A stretch of 64,000 bases of DNA from Novosphingobium sp. ERN07 (GCF_012641335.1 NZ_JABAID010000003.1:186001-250000); one strand, 5' to 3'; shown: positions 17,051 to 25,657, numbered from the stretch's first letter. Translations and numbers: made by a program. Notes: a model not told the origin generated them from the letters alone.

Positions 17051-19348
17051 TCAGGCTTTGCCTGATCGCGTCGCTGCCGACAACCGGATCGCCTGAGCGT
17101 GGCCAAGGATGTAGGGGGGCGGCACGAACTGGCCCTTGTCGTCACACGCTGCTGCTGCGCGCATGGTCCAGACGGGATCGGCCAGGTGAGGCCGACCGAG
17201 AGCCACGAGATCGGCCCGGCCCGCGGTAACGATGCTGTTGACCTGATCAGAATCGACGATGTTCCCAACGGCAATCACGGGCACTTGCGCGGCGTTGCGG
17301 ATATGATCGGCCATCGGCGTCTGGAACATGCGTCCATAGACTGGCCTTGCAGTTGACGACGTTTCACCAGCGGAAACATCGATCAGGTCTGCTCCAGCCG
17401 ATTTCAGCATGCGGGCAATCAGCACAGCTTCGTCAGGCGTGACGCCTTCGTCGCCGACCCAGTCGTTGGCGGATATGCGCACGGCAAGCGGCCTGCTTCC
17501 AGGCCAGACCGTTCGCGCCCCCGCCACGACCGCAAGGGGGAGGCGCATGCGGTTTTCAAGGCAGCCGCCATAGTCATCGGTGCGGTGATTGAGGATCGGG
17601 GTTATGAAGCTGGACAGCAACGATCCGTGCCCGGCATGAATCTCGATCATGTCGAATCCAGCCTCGTCCGCCCTTCTGGCCGCAGCAACGAACTGTTGAA
17701 CGATATGCTCTATCTCCGAAGCAGCGAGTGCTCGCGGCATGATGCCGCCTGACTTCCACGGGATCGGTGAGGCCGCAATGATCGGCCATGGCGCGTCCAT
17801 CGGCTCGTCGTAAGTGGTGCCAAAAGGTATTTTGCAAGAGGCTCGTGGTCCGGCATGGCCAATCTGGGCGCATGTGCGGGCCTTGCTGTGATCGCGCGCG
17901 AACCGGACAATCTCGCGCCAGCTATCGACGTGGCGGTCATTGTACAGACCGGGGCAGGCAGGCGTTGCGCGCCCCTCGGGTGAAACTGCCAACGTTTCGG
18001 TCATGATCAGGCCCGCGCCACCAAGTGCGCGCGCGCCATAGTGAACGTGGTGGAAGGGCGTGACGGAGCCGTCTTGCGCTGCACTGTATGTCAGCATGGG
18101 GGGGACGACGACCCGGTTTGCAAGCTGCATATCACGAAGCGCGAATGGTGCGAACATCGGCTGGCACGGCTGGTTGGCGTCAGCCGCTTCGGCAAACCAC
18201 CTTTCGACGCCATCGAGCCAGGCCGGATCGCGCAGGCGCAGGTTCTCATGGCTGACGCGCTGGCTGCGTGTCATCAGGGAATACGTGAACTGCATCGGAT
18301 CGAAGCTGATGTAACGATCGAGCGTTTCGAACCATTCAGTGGAATTGCGCGCGCTGTTCTGGATCTTCAGCACTTCGACTTGGCGTTCGTCTTGGTACTC
18401 CTCAAGCGCGCGAGCCATCGATGCGCGGTCCTGAACTTCGGCGCGACTGATGACGTCGGCAAGCTTTATCGCGTCTTCAAGCGCGAGCTTCGTGCCGGAT
18501 CCGATCGAGAAGTGTGCCGTGTGGGCCGCGTCGCCCAGAAGCACGACATTGTCGAACGACCAGCGGTTGCAAATGATGCGCCGGAAGTTGATCCATGCGG
18601 CAGATCCTCGCAGGTGGCTGGCATTGGTCAGCAGGGCATGACCATCGAGATGGCGGGCGAAGATCCGCTCGCACAGGGCGATCGAATCTTCAGGCTCCAT
18701 CTTGTCGAGGCCAAGGCCTTCCCAGGTTTCGGGCGAGCATTCGATGATGAAGGTCGAGTGGGTTTCATCAAAGCGATAGGCATGTGCCCAGATCCAACCC
18801 GCGTCGGTCTTCTCGAATAGAAACGCGAATGCATCGAACATGCGGGTGGTGCCCAACCAGCAGAAGCGATTGCGACGGACGTCGATATCAACGCCGAAGC
18901 GATCAGAATACTTCGTGCGAATCTGGCTGTTGATGCCGTCCGAGGCGATGATCAGGTCATAATCGGCATAAGCGGCAAGATCAGTGCTGAATTCTGTTTC
19001 GAAATAAAGGTTCACGCCCAATTGCTGGGCACGATCCGTCAGAATGCGTAGCAGGTTCCGGCGACCGATGCCAATGAACCCGTGCCCCCCGGAACTTACC
19101 GATCGGCCGGAAACGCTGACTTCGATTTCGTCCCAGTGAGCAAAGCTGTCACGAATGGTCGACGCGCTGACCGGATCATTGACGAGGAGATTTTCCATCG
19201 TCTGGTCCGAAAAGACGACGCCCCAGCCAAAGGTTTCGCCTTTGCGATGACGTTCGAAAACATCGATCTCAAGCTGCGGGTCACGCAGCTTTGCCGATAT
19301 GGCGAAATAGAGACCGGCAGGGCCGCCCCCGAGACAGGCAATGCGCAT
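17051..19348 (-). CDS. Bifunctional salicylyl-CoA 5-hydroxylase / OYE-like oxidoreductase
   Basis: About 765 residues in two domains. Residues 1-380 are an FAD-dependent aromatic hydroxylase (MRIACLGGGPAGLYFAIS, and GDAAHTAHFSIGSGTKLALEDA near 275-295). Residues 395-765 are an old-yellow-enzyme-like flavin domain (MFAPFALRDMQLANRVVVPPM, EIHAGHGSLLSSFITP). This fusion is known from salicylyl-CoA 5-hydroxylase (SdgC type) and 2-aminobenzoyl-CoA monooxygenase/reductase. The gentisate dioxygenase and thioesterase nearby favour salicylyl-CoA to gentisyl-CoA. The start was put at the ATG ending at 19348, giving the normal Rossmann start; an ATG four codons earlier lies inside the palindrome. Confidence 0.88.
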   Translation of the reverse strand: MRIACLGGGPAGLYFAISAKLRDPQLEIDVFERHRKGETFGWGVVFSDQTMENLLVNDPVSASTIRDSFAHWDEIEVSVSGRSVSSGGHGFIGIGRRNLLRILTDRAQQLGVNLYFETEFSTDLAAYADYDLIIASDGINSQIRTKYSDRFGVDIDVRRNRFCWLGTTRMFDAFAFLFEKTDAGWIWAHAYRFDETHSTFIIECSPETWEGLGLDKMEPEDSIALCERIFARHLDGHALLTNASHLRGSAAWINFRRIICNRWSFDNVVLLGDAAHTAHFSIGSGTKLALEDAIKLADVISRAEVQDRASMARALEEYQDERQVEVLKIQNSARNSTEWFETLDRYISFDPMQFTYSLMTRSQRVSHENLRLRDPAWLDGVERWFAEAADANQPCQPMFAPFALRDMQLANRVVVPPMLTYSAAQDGSVTPFHHVHYGARALGGAGLIMTETLAVSPEGRATPACPGLYNDRHVDSWREIVRFARDHSKARTCAQIGHAGPRASCKIPFGTTYDEPMDAPWPIIAASPIPWKSGGIMPRALAASEIEHIVQQFVAAARRADEAGFDMIEIHAGHGSLLSSFITPILNHRTDDYGGCLENRMRLPLAVVAGARTVWPGSRPLAVRISANDWVGDEGVTPDEAVLIARMLKSAGADLIDVSAGETSSTARPVYGRMFQTPMADHIRNAAQVPVIAVGNIVDSDQVNSIVTAGRADLVALGRPHLADPVWTMRAAAACDDKGQFVPPPYILGHAQAIRLSAATRSGKA

Positions 19349-19353
19349 TGGAC

Positions 19354-19389
19354 ACCTCATTTTGCTTTAGGCCTAAAGCAAAATGAGGT
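19354..19389. promoter_or_regulatory. 36-bp perfect palindrome at the hydroxylase start
   Basis: The left half reads A then CCTCATTTTGCTTTAGG and the right half is its exact reverse complement, with no spacer. The TTTAGGCCTAAA core matches the operators at 13908 and 20778. On the minus strand the GAGG ribosome-binding site of the hydroxylase lies in one arm, so the RNA could fold and hide it. It may be a MarR operator, an RNA switch, or both. Confidence 0.75.
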
Positions 19390-19435
19390 CTTGGCCAAGG
19401 GCCGATATGAGGTTCGGATTGCGCGGATTGATTCG

Positions 19436-20695
19436 TCAGTCGAGCGGGTGAAGGGCTATGAGTCGGCGAACGGTCTGGATTCCGTCGACCGAGCGCACCT
19501 GAAACATTGCTTCGTAATAGCGCCCATTCTGCGCTCGAGATTCGAGTTGCCCCAGCGCTACCGGGTCAGTCACAAGGCGTACCATGTCTGCGATGGCAAG
19601 ATCGCCCAAGCTGGAGATGAAGATCAACCTGCGGCCATCAGGCGCGCGCAGGCTGGCAATGGTGCCGATATCGGTCGACCCGACGGCATCCTGCTGACCC
19701 GCTTCGAACGTTGATGCGCTCACGACCTTGCCGGTGGCAATATCGCGGATGGCGTTTTCGCCTTCGGGCACGAATTTGGACATCGCCCGGTATGTGTCAC
19801 GCAATGCCCCCAGATCATCCAGTCGGCCGACATAAAGCATCGTCCGCGCTCGCAAGGTTGAGCCGTCAGCCTCGGACAATGACGAAACAGAGAGTTTTCT
19901 GGCCTTGCCCGAGCGGGTCGGCGGGACGGCAGCCTGCAATTCCCAAAGGGCTTGGACGGTGCTTGTCGGAGCATAGTGCAAGTCCAGATCGTAAAGCCGG
20001 TAAAATGCTTCGGGATGGGATTTCAGATGCTGTCCGAGATGTTCCCGCGATTGAATGGCGCCATCCCGTATGATGCGATCGACCTTGTTCTGGTCGCGCG
20101 TTTCGGCAAGCATGAATGAGTCACCTGCCAGCAGGGCGACAGGGGCGGTATCATCCATGCCGCTCCAGAAACGCGTGGAGGCAAGCTTGCGCGCATCATC
20201 GTCGGCAGTGCCGCCAGCCGGGAGAAAAAGTGCACTCGCAATGACGAGGCATAGAACCGCAACCAGCGCAAACCAGTGCCACCGCGTCGGCCGTGCCAAG
20301 GCTGCCAATGTGCGCTCGATCAGGCCTTGCTGCTGCTCCACCGCTGCCGGGCGCTGCAACGTCAGCCGGTACTCGCCTTTGGGAATGATCAGGCGCGCGC
20401 CATGTTTACCGGCGTAAAACTCGTCAATGCGCTTGCGTAGCCGGTGCACATAAACCCTGACGCCGGAATCCGTCGCTCCATCGGGCAGGCTGCCTTCGCC
20501 GCCGAAGACGGCAATCGCGATCTCGATTTCCTTGGGTGCACGGGAATCGGCCGAACGTTCGGCAAGAAAATCGAACAATTTTAGCTGGGCAGCAGACCGA
20601 CTTGCCGAAAGCGCTGCGCGAAAGCGCGCAACTTCACGCTCCATGTCCGGGGGGAAGGGTGTGGATGAACCCTCGTTCGTCGATTCCAACCTCAA
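19436..20695 (-). CDS. ToxR-like membrane-anchored winged-helix regulator (paralogue 2)
   Basis: A 419-residue protein with the architecture of the one at 9445. It has an N-terminal DNA-binding-like domain (LKLFDFLAERS, GVRVYVHRLRKRIDEFY, RLIIPKGEYRL), one membrane helix at about 139-159 (HWFALVAVLCLVIASALFL), and a periplasmic domain of about 250 residues. Shared periplasmic phrases include GDSFMLAE against GDYYFYE, TMLYVGRLDDLGALRD against DVIYIGQLSGVSAILRD, and a closing FQVRSVD against YQVRTLG. It lies upstream of the hydroxylase operon and divergent from the TonB receptor. The start is uncertain: TTG at 20695 or 20689 follows GGGGAG, while the first ATG (20644) has no ribosome-binding site. 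Confidence 0.75.
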   Translation of the reverse strand: MRLESTNEGSSTPFPPDMEREVARFRAALSASRSAAQLKLFDFLAERSADSRAPKEIEIAIAVFGGEGSLPDGATDSGVRVYVHRLRKRIDEFYAGKHGARLIIPKGEYRLTLQRPAAVEQQQGLIERTLAALARPTRWHWFALVAVLCLVIASALFLPAGGTADDDARKLASTRFWSGMDDTAPVALLAGDSFMLAETRDQNKVDRIIRDGAIQSREHLGQHLKSHPEAFYRLYDLDLHYAPTSTVQALWELQAAVPPTRSGKARKLSVSSLSEADGSTLRARTMLYVGRLDDLGALRDTYRAMSKFVPEGENAIRDIATGKVVSASTFEAGQQDAVGSTDIGTIASLRAPDGRRLIFISSLGDLAIADMVRLVTDPVALGQLESRAQNGRYYEAMFQVRSVDGIQTVRRLIALHPLD

Positions 20696-20777
20696 ATCTC
20701 CCCGTCAGGGTCCCATCGGTCCCGTCACACCTGACAGCAATGCGCCTTAATGGAATCCGGTCGCAACATACAGTTGC

Positions 20778-20801
20778 ATTTATTTTAGGTCTAAAATAAA
20801 T
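20778..20801. promoter_or_regulatory. TTTTAGGTCTAAAA operator upstream of the TonB receptor
   Basis: ATTTATTTTAG and CTAAAATAAAT are perfect 11-bp arms around GT. The core matches the palindromes at 13908 and 19354. TTGCAT at 20774-20779 and ATAAAT at 20796-20801, 16 bp apart, could be the -35 and -10 of the receptor gene, with the operator between them. Confidence 0.65.
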
Positions 20802-20944
20802 CGACGTCCAGATACGAGTCGTCAGTCTAAGGGGAAGACTGTTTCGGCTGGCCGGACCGCAGATCGGGCGGACGGAGCAGGTATCGCGCATCGAGCTTCA
20901 CGAGCGAGAGCTTCATGGAGCGGCACGACAAGGGAGACAAGAAA

Positions 20945-23371
20945 ATGGCACGCTCACAGTCCCGCCACACCAATGGCACAACACGCAAGGCATTGCTGGG
21001 CGGCAGTGCGCTGGCCCTGCTGCTCGCCTCCCAGAACGCACTGGCGCAGGCTGCGGCACAGGCCGATGGCCAGAAAGCGGCACAGGCCGATGCTGGGCTG
21101 GGTGTAGGCGAGATCATCGTCACCGCCACGCGCAAGGCGCAATCCCTCAGCCGTGTGCCGGCCAGCATCGTCGCCAAGGGCCAGGAGGAGCTTGATGTCC
21201 AGGGCGTGCGGTCGGTCGGCGATATCGCACAGATCACGCCCGGCATCAGCTTTGGCCAGAGTGCCACGCTTTACGGCACCGGCCAGACCACTATTGCCAT
21301 CCGCGGCGTGGATTCATCTTCGGGGATTCCGACGACGGGGATCTACGTCGACGATACCCCCGTACAGACCCGCGTTGGTGTCAGCCCTTCGCTGAGCAAT
21401 CCGTATCCCCAGGTATTCGATCTTGATCGCATCGAAGTGCTGCGCGGTCCGCAAGGCACGCTGTTCGGCAGCGGTTCGGTGGGTGGCGCGCTTCGCTTCA
21501 TCATGCCCAAGCCGAACTACGATGCCTTTTCGATCTATGGCCGGACCGAGCTTGCGACAACGAAGCATGGTGCGGAAAGCTATGAGGGCGGTCTTGCCGT
21601 CGGTGCGCCAATCGTGACGGACAAGATCGGCCTGCGTGCCAGCGCCTGGTATCGGCGCGATGGTGGCTATATCGACCGGCTGGATCGGGTCTCGAAGCAG
21701 GTGGTGCAGAAGGACATCAACAGCTCCGATTCCTTTACCGCGCGCATCGCGGTTGGGCTCAAGGCAACCGCGGAGCTGACCATCACGCCTTCGATGTACT
21801 ACCAGCACCAGACCATCCGCGATGGTTCACGTTTCGAGGTGGCAGAAAGCGACCTGGGCAGTGGCAACCAGCGCCTGAGCCTCAATCGCGAGCCCGAGAA
21901 TCATAAGGACGACTTCTACCTGCCTGCGCTGAAGATCGAGCTTGAACTGGGGGGGGCCACGCTGGTTTCGGACACATCCTACTTCTATCGCACGACAACG
22001 ACGAAAAGCGATGATTCCACCCTGAGCATCGCTTTGCTGGGCCAGACATCGGGTGCGTTTCCGGCAGGCTTTGTCGATTATGTGCCAACCACCAGCAGCC
22101 GGACGAAGCAGACTGCATTCACGCAGGAATTGCGCCTGCAGAACGACAATTCCAACGAACCCTTCAACTGGATCGTCGGCGCGTTTTACCAGAAGTCCTA
22201 CGTGCGCGATCAGTATGCGGGCAGGGATCTGCGGCTTCTGGATGTTCTGAACCTTGGTCAGGACAATCTGGGTGAGCCGCGCCTTGACAGCATTTCCGAT
22301 GCTTTTGGCGTCGAACCGTATCAAGGCGAGTTCAGCCTTTTTCAGCGCAACATCCATCGCGATGAACAGATTGCCGCCTATGCGCAGGCCGATTACGAAA
22401 TCCTGCCACGGCTGAAGGTGACGCTGGGCGGCCGATACACGATCGCCAAGTACCGCTTCGAAGGCTTTACGGCAGGTCCGTTCTACACGACCGACGGCCA
22501 GACCGAGAACCTGCGCGTGACCAGCAAGGACTTCACGCCGCGCATTGGGCTTTCCTTCCAGGCCGACCGGAACAACCTGTTCTATGCCAGTGCGGCCAAG
22601 GGCGTCCGTGGCCCCGGCGTTTCGCCTCCGGTGGGCGCGACCTGCGCCGATGATGCGGCAGCCGTGGGCTTCGACCCGCTGACCTCGGTCAACGTCAAGC
22701 CGGACTCGATCTGGAGCTACGAGGTGGGTTCGAAGAACCGCCTGTTCGACGGCAAGCTGGCCATCGATGCTTCGGCGTTCCATATTGACTGGAAGAACGT
22801 CCAGACCCTGCTGCCGCTGCCAGTCTGCACGATCTACACCACGCTGAACCTTGGCAATGCCAAGATCGACGGGTTCGACTTTTCACTGGCCGTGAAGCCG
22901 ATAGCACAGCTGCAGCTCGGTGCTTCGGTCGCCTACACCAACGCCCGGTATACGACCGCCATTCCGGGACCGAATGCCACGACCATCCGCCGTGCCGGTG
23001 AACCTTTCCCGACGGCCCCCTGGGCCATCCAGCTTAATGGACAGTGGACCCAGCCAGTTGGAGACGGTGAAGTCTATGGCCGTGCCGATTTCTCCTATAC
23101 TTCGAAGAACAACAAGCCGATCGACGTGAATTCCCCGCTGGTCGATCCGGCGCTGCCGCGTCCGCCTGCAACCTCGCAGCTCGACCTGCGCTTTGGCGGC
23201 CGCTTCAAGGTCGGGGGAAGTGCAGAGGCAGACCTCAGCCTGTTCATCAACAACGTGACGAACGAACAGCCGCTGTTGGCTCTGTATCATGACAACCCGG
23301 ACTCCGTCTGGTTCCGTGCTGGCAGCTTCCGCCCGCGCACGATCGGTGTCACCTTGTCGCTGCGGGATTGA
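20945..23371 (+). CDS. TonB-dependent outer-membrane receptor
   Basis: About 808 residues. A signal peptide (ALLLASQNALAQ) is followed by a TonB-box-like region (GEIIVTATRKAQSLSRVPASI), the plug (IRGVDSSSGIPTTGIYVDDTPV, IEVLRGPQGTLFGSGSVGGALRF) and a 22-strand barrel ending in the aromatic-rich GVTLSLRD. The start at 20945 follows GGGAGA. It is the sphingomonad-type receptor often used for aromatic or other hydrophobic substrates rather than iron. It carries the block's operator and is followed by the PQQ-type dehydrogenase. The transported substrate is unknown; uptake of the aryl precursor degraded here is inferred. Confidence 0.92.
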   Translation: MARSQSRHTNGTTRKALLGGSALALLLASQNALAQAAAQADGQKAAQADAGLGVGEIIVTATRKAQSLSRVPASIVAKGQEELDVQGVRSVGDIAQITPGISFGQSATLYGTGQTTIAIRGVDSSSGIPTTGIYVDDTPVQTRVGVSPSLSNPYPQVFDLDRIEVLRGPQGTLFGSGSVGGALRFIMPKPNYDAFSIYGRTELATTKHGAESYEGGLAVGAPIVTDKIGLRASAWYRRDGGYIDRLDRVSKQVVQKDINSSDSFTARIAVGLKATAELTITPSMYYQHQTIRDGSRFEVAESDLGSGNQRLSLNREPENHKDDFYLPALKIELELGGATLVSDTSYFYRTTTTKSDDSTLSIALLGQTSGAFPAGFVDYVPTTSSRTKQTAFTQELRLQNDNSNEPFNWIVGAFYQKSYVRDQYAGRDLRLLDVLNLGQDNLGEPRLDSISDAFGVEPYQGEFSLFQRNIHRDEQIAAYAQADYEILPRLKVTLGGRYTIAKYRFEGFTAGPFYTTDGQTENLRVTSKDFTPRIGLSFQADRNNLFYASAAKGVRGPGVSPPVGATCADDAAAVGFDPLTSVNVKPDSIWSYEVGSKNRLFDGKLAIDASAFHIDWKNVQTLLPLPVCTIYTTLNLGNAKIDGFDFSLAVKPIAQLQLGASVAYTNARYTTAIPGPNATTIRRAGEPFPTAPWAIQLNGQWTQPVGDGEVYGRADFSYTSKNNKPIDVNSPLVDPALPRPPATSQLDLRFGGRFKVGGSAEADLSLFINNVTNEQPLLALYHDNPDSVWFRAGSFRPRTIGVTLSLRD

Positions 23372-23418
23372 AAACCGAGCCAGCCAAGCAACGCTGGCCC
23401 GTAATGACAAGACGATGA

Positions 23419-23452
23419 CCGCCCGCGCCATCACCTCGAATGGCGCGGGCGG
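23419..23452 (+). terminator. Hairpin after the TonB receptor gene
   Basis: CCGCCCGCGCCAT pairs perfectly with ATGGCGCGGGCGG around an 8-nt loop, 48 bp past the receptor stop and ahead of the dehydrogenase gene. There is no good T-run, so it may only reduce read-through. Confidence 0.6.
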
Positions 23453-23523
23453 CTTAACATGGGGCATCGGGCAACGGACAGGGCACAGATCACTGCCCTG
23501 TACGGAAAGGTATGGAGCGGGAT

Positions 23524-24786
23524 ATGGAGTTGGCGACAATCAGGCGCTCTGCCAGTGTGAGCATCGGCATCATGTTACTTGCCAGTGCAGGTGTGGCAGG
23601 GGCCGCCGAAGTAGAAGAGGTCGGCCTCAACCCCGTTGCCGTCGAGGATCGGGAATACCGCTTTGACAGCGCCGAACAGCATGGTGTGAGCGCGCGGGCC
23701 ATCGCCCGTGGCCTGTCGCATATCTACAGCTTGGCGTTCCTGCCCAATGGCGATGCCTTGGTAGTGGAGCGCGGCACACGCCTTCGGCTGTTGCGTGGCG
23801 CCACGTCGGAAAAGCCTGCGCTTGTTGTTGAGAGCGTCGCTGGCGTGCCCGATTACAGCAAGCAGGATCACGTTCACCCGGATGACGTGCTGGGCATTCA
23901 GGACATCGCGCTCCACCCCGGTTTTGCCACCAACGGGCTGATCTACTTCACCTACAACAGGCCGATTGCCTTCGATGCCAAGGCAGGGCGGCTGACGGTG
24001 TCATCAATACTCGCCCGTGGCCGGCTTGATGGCATGCGGTTGTTGGAAACGAAGGACCTGACGACGGGCGAACCTGTGATCGGCGCAGGTGGATCGCGTA
24101 TCCAGTTTGGCAAGGATGGCCTGCTTTACGTCTCGGTCGGTGCATTGAGCACGGGAGACATCATGTCGGCCCAGCGTGTGGACAATATCTACGGTAAGGT
24201 CCTGCGGCTGAAGGATGACGGCACTCCTGCGGCGGGGAACCCATTTGCCAAGCGCAAGGGAGCGCGGCCAGAGATCCTGACATACGGCCATCGCGATCCC
24301 CTTGGCATGGCGATTGACCCGCAAACAGGGGCGCTTGTGGCTTCCGAACATGGGCCGCAGGGCGGGGACGAGCTGAACCAGATCCTGCCGGGGCGCAATT
24401 ACGGCTGGCCCGTATCGACTTACGGCAACGAGTATGGCGGATCGCCGTTGCCCCATGCGCCGGTAAAGCCCGGAACCCAGGGGCCGGCGATGGTGTGGCT
24501 GCCGGCAATTGCTCCCTCTGGCATTGCTTTCTATTCGGGTGACAGGTTCGCGCACTGGAAGAACAACCTGTTCATCACCAGCGCGCGCCGCGGCCAGATC
24601 AATGGCACCGGTGCGCTGATCCGTGTGGTCTTCAACGAGAAACTACAGGAAATGCGCCAGGAAGTGCTGCTCGATGGGCTGCACCAGCGCCTCAAGGACG
24701 TGCGGCAGGGGCCTGACGGCTTGATCTATGCCGCAACCGACGAAGACGATGCCATCATTATCAGGCTGTCTCCCGCTTCTGATTGA
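23524..24786 (+). CDS. PQQ-dependent sugar (aldose) dehydrogenase-like exported protein
   Basis: About 420 residues with a signal peptide (IMLLASAGVAGAA). The six-bladed soluble-glucose-dehydrogenase fold is recognised in LGIQDIALHPGFATNGLIYFTYN, ILTYGHRDPLGMAIDP and EHGPQGGDELNQILPGRNYGWP. Those PQQ- and calcium-site motifs are present. At residues 188-192, AGGSR stands where the family has HxGxR, so the catalytic histidine appears to be replaced, and the following GD is GA. Activity is therefore doubtful or altered. The start at 23524 has GGAG 6 nt upstream; an ATG 12 bases earlier is also possible. Confidence 0.82.
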   Translation: MELATIRRSASVSIGIMLLASAGVAGAAEVEEVGLNPVAVEDREYRFDSAEQHGVSARAIARGLSHIYSLAFLPNGDALVVERGTRLRLLRGATSEKPALVVESVAGVPDYSKQDHVHPDDVLGIQDIALHPGFATNGLIYFTYNRPIAFDAKAGRLTVSSILARGRLDGMRLLETKDLTTGEPVIGAGGSRIQFGKDGLLYVSVGALSTGDIMSAQRVDNIYGKVLRLKDDGTPAAGNPFAKRKGARPEILTYGHRDPLGMAIDPQTGALVASEHGPQGGDELNQILPGRNYGWPVSTYGNEYGGSPLPHAPVKPGTQGPAMVWLPAIAPSGIAFYSGDRFAHWKNNLFITSARRGQINGTGALIRVVFNEKLQEMRQEVLLDGLHQRLKDVRQGPDGLIYAATDEDDAIIIRLSPASD

Positions 24787-24828
24787 GAAAGGCGCACAGG
24801 GCCTTGCGGCCCCGTGCTCCCTTCGGGT

Positions 24829-25398
24829 TCACTTCGATGCGGATCGCGATGCGTCGTCGATAATGTATCGCCAGCCGCCGTCGGCCTCTTTCTGCATGAC
24901 CTCGATGCCGCCACCTGTGGCCACCTGCTCCTTGCCGTCGGGGCCGGTGAATGTCATGCGCCAGTGGTTCGTGGTCAGCGCCACATCGCGCCACAGCAGG
25001 TGCTTGCGATCACCCAGAACGATCTGCGGCTTGAGGGCAAGAAGTGATATGAAATCCTCACGCACGGCAGCCTTGCCATAAAGCAGTTTGCCGTCAGGAT
25101 TCACATAGGTCACATCTTCAAGATAAAGGTCAACCAGACCTTCGAGATCGCCCGCATTCATGCGGTCCTGCCAAGCATCGTAGAGCTTGTCGATGTCGGT
25201 GACGGGCGGCACCCGGCCATTGCCCATCTTGGTGCTGGCGCATGCGGAACTGCCGAAACCGACCGTAAGCGCACTGCCAGCCATCAGCTTGAGGAAGCTG
25301 GACCGCGAGATTTCGCCGCCTGCTGGATTGATCGCTTCGCCGGAGCTGTCCTTGGAACTGTTACTGTCGCGCAAGGCTCGCAGAATTGAACCTATCAT
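24829..25398 (-). CDS. Exported NTF2/SnoaL-like protein
   Basis: A 189-residue protein. The core after residue 70 (LYDAWQDRMNAGDLEGLVDLYLEDVTYVNPDGKLLYGKAAVREDF) is an NTF2-like alpha+beta barrel, the fold of SnoaL cyclases and many ligand-binding proteins. Before it is a hydrophobic export segment (FLKLMAGSALTVGFGSSACAS) that begins with RSS rather than twin arginines. The start at 25398 is supported by AAGGAGTG. It is convergent with the dehydrogenase and next to the insertion-sequence zone. No catalytic role can be assigned. Confidence 0.75.
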   Translation of the reverse strand: MIGSILRALRDSNSSKDSSGEAINPAGGEISRSSFLKLMAGSALTVGFGSSACASTKMGNGRVPPVTDIDKLYDAWQDRMNAGDLEGLVDLYLEDVTYVNPDGKLLYGKAAVREDFISLLALKPQIVLGDRKHLLWRDVALTTNHWRMTFTGPDGKEQVATGGGIEVMQKEADGGWRYIIDDASRSASK

Positions 25399-25657
25399 GG
25401 AAACACTCCTTTTTGCTCTATGCGGCGAGCGCGGAAATCGCTCAGCTTGGATCACTTCTCTGTGAATCAGGAGAGCATCGAGAAGGCTATTTCAAGTTCG
25501 GACGCAAAGATTGTGGTTTCGGCCTCCACCCAGGTTGGTGAGTGGCGAAAACGCGGGTTTGCACGGTCCTCGCGCCAGACCAACGGGTGCGATCCAGCCA
25601 GGACAGTGTTCCAAGTTCGCGGCGTCCCGGAAAGCGGTGCGCCGGTTCACTGGCACT
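25399..25657. other. Gene-free stretch next to the IS element
   Basis: No open frame here resembles a known protein, and codon use is not that of the neighbours. It contains the promoter side of the NTF2-like gene. The part from about 25,500 on may be debris of earlier insertions, but no terminal repeat was found in it. Confidence 0.4.

Noticed and set aside
19354..19389. The long palindrome as a transcription terminator of the regulator at 19436
   Set aside because: It has no T-run on the minus strand, it contains the next gene's ribosome-binding site, and its core matches two promoter palindromes, so an operator or translational switch fits better; termination is not excluded.
25399..25657. 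A possible gene upstream of the IS5-type element
   Set aside because: Short frames on both strands lack host codon use, ribosome-binding sites and any similarity I can recognise.
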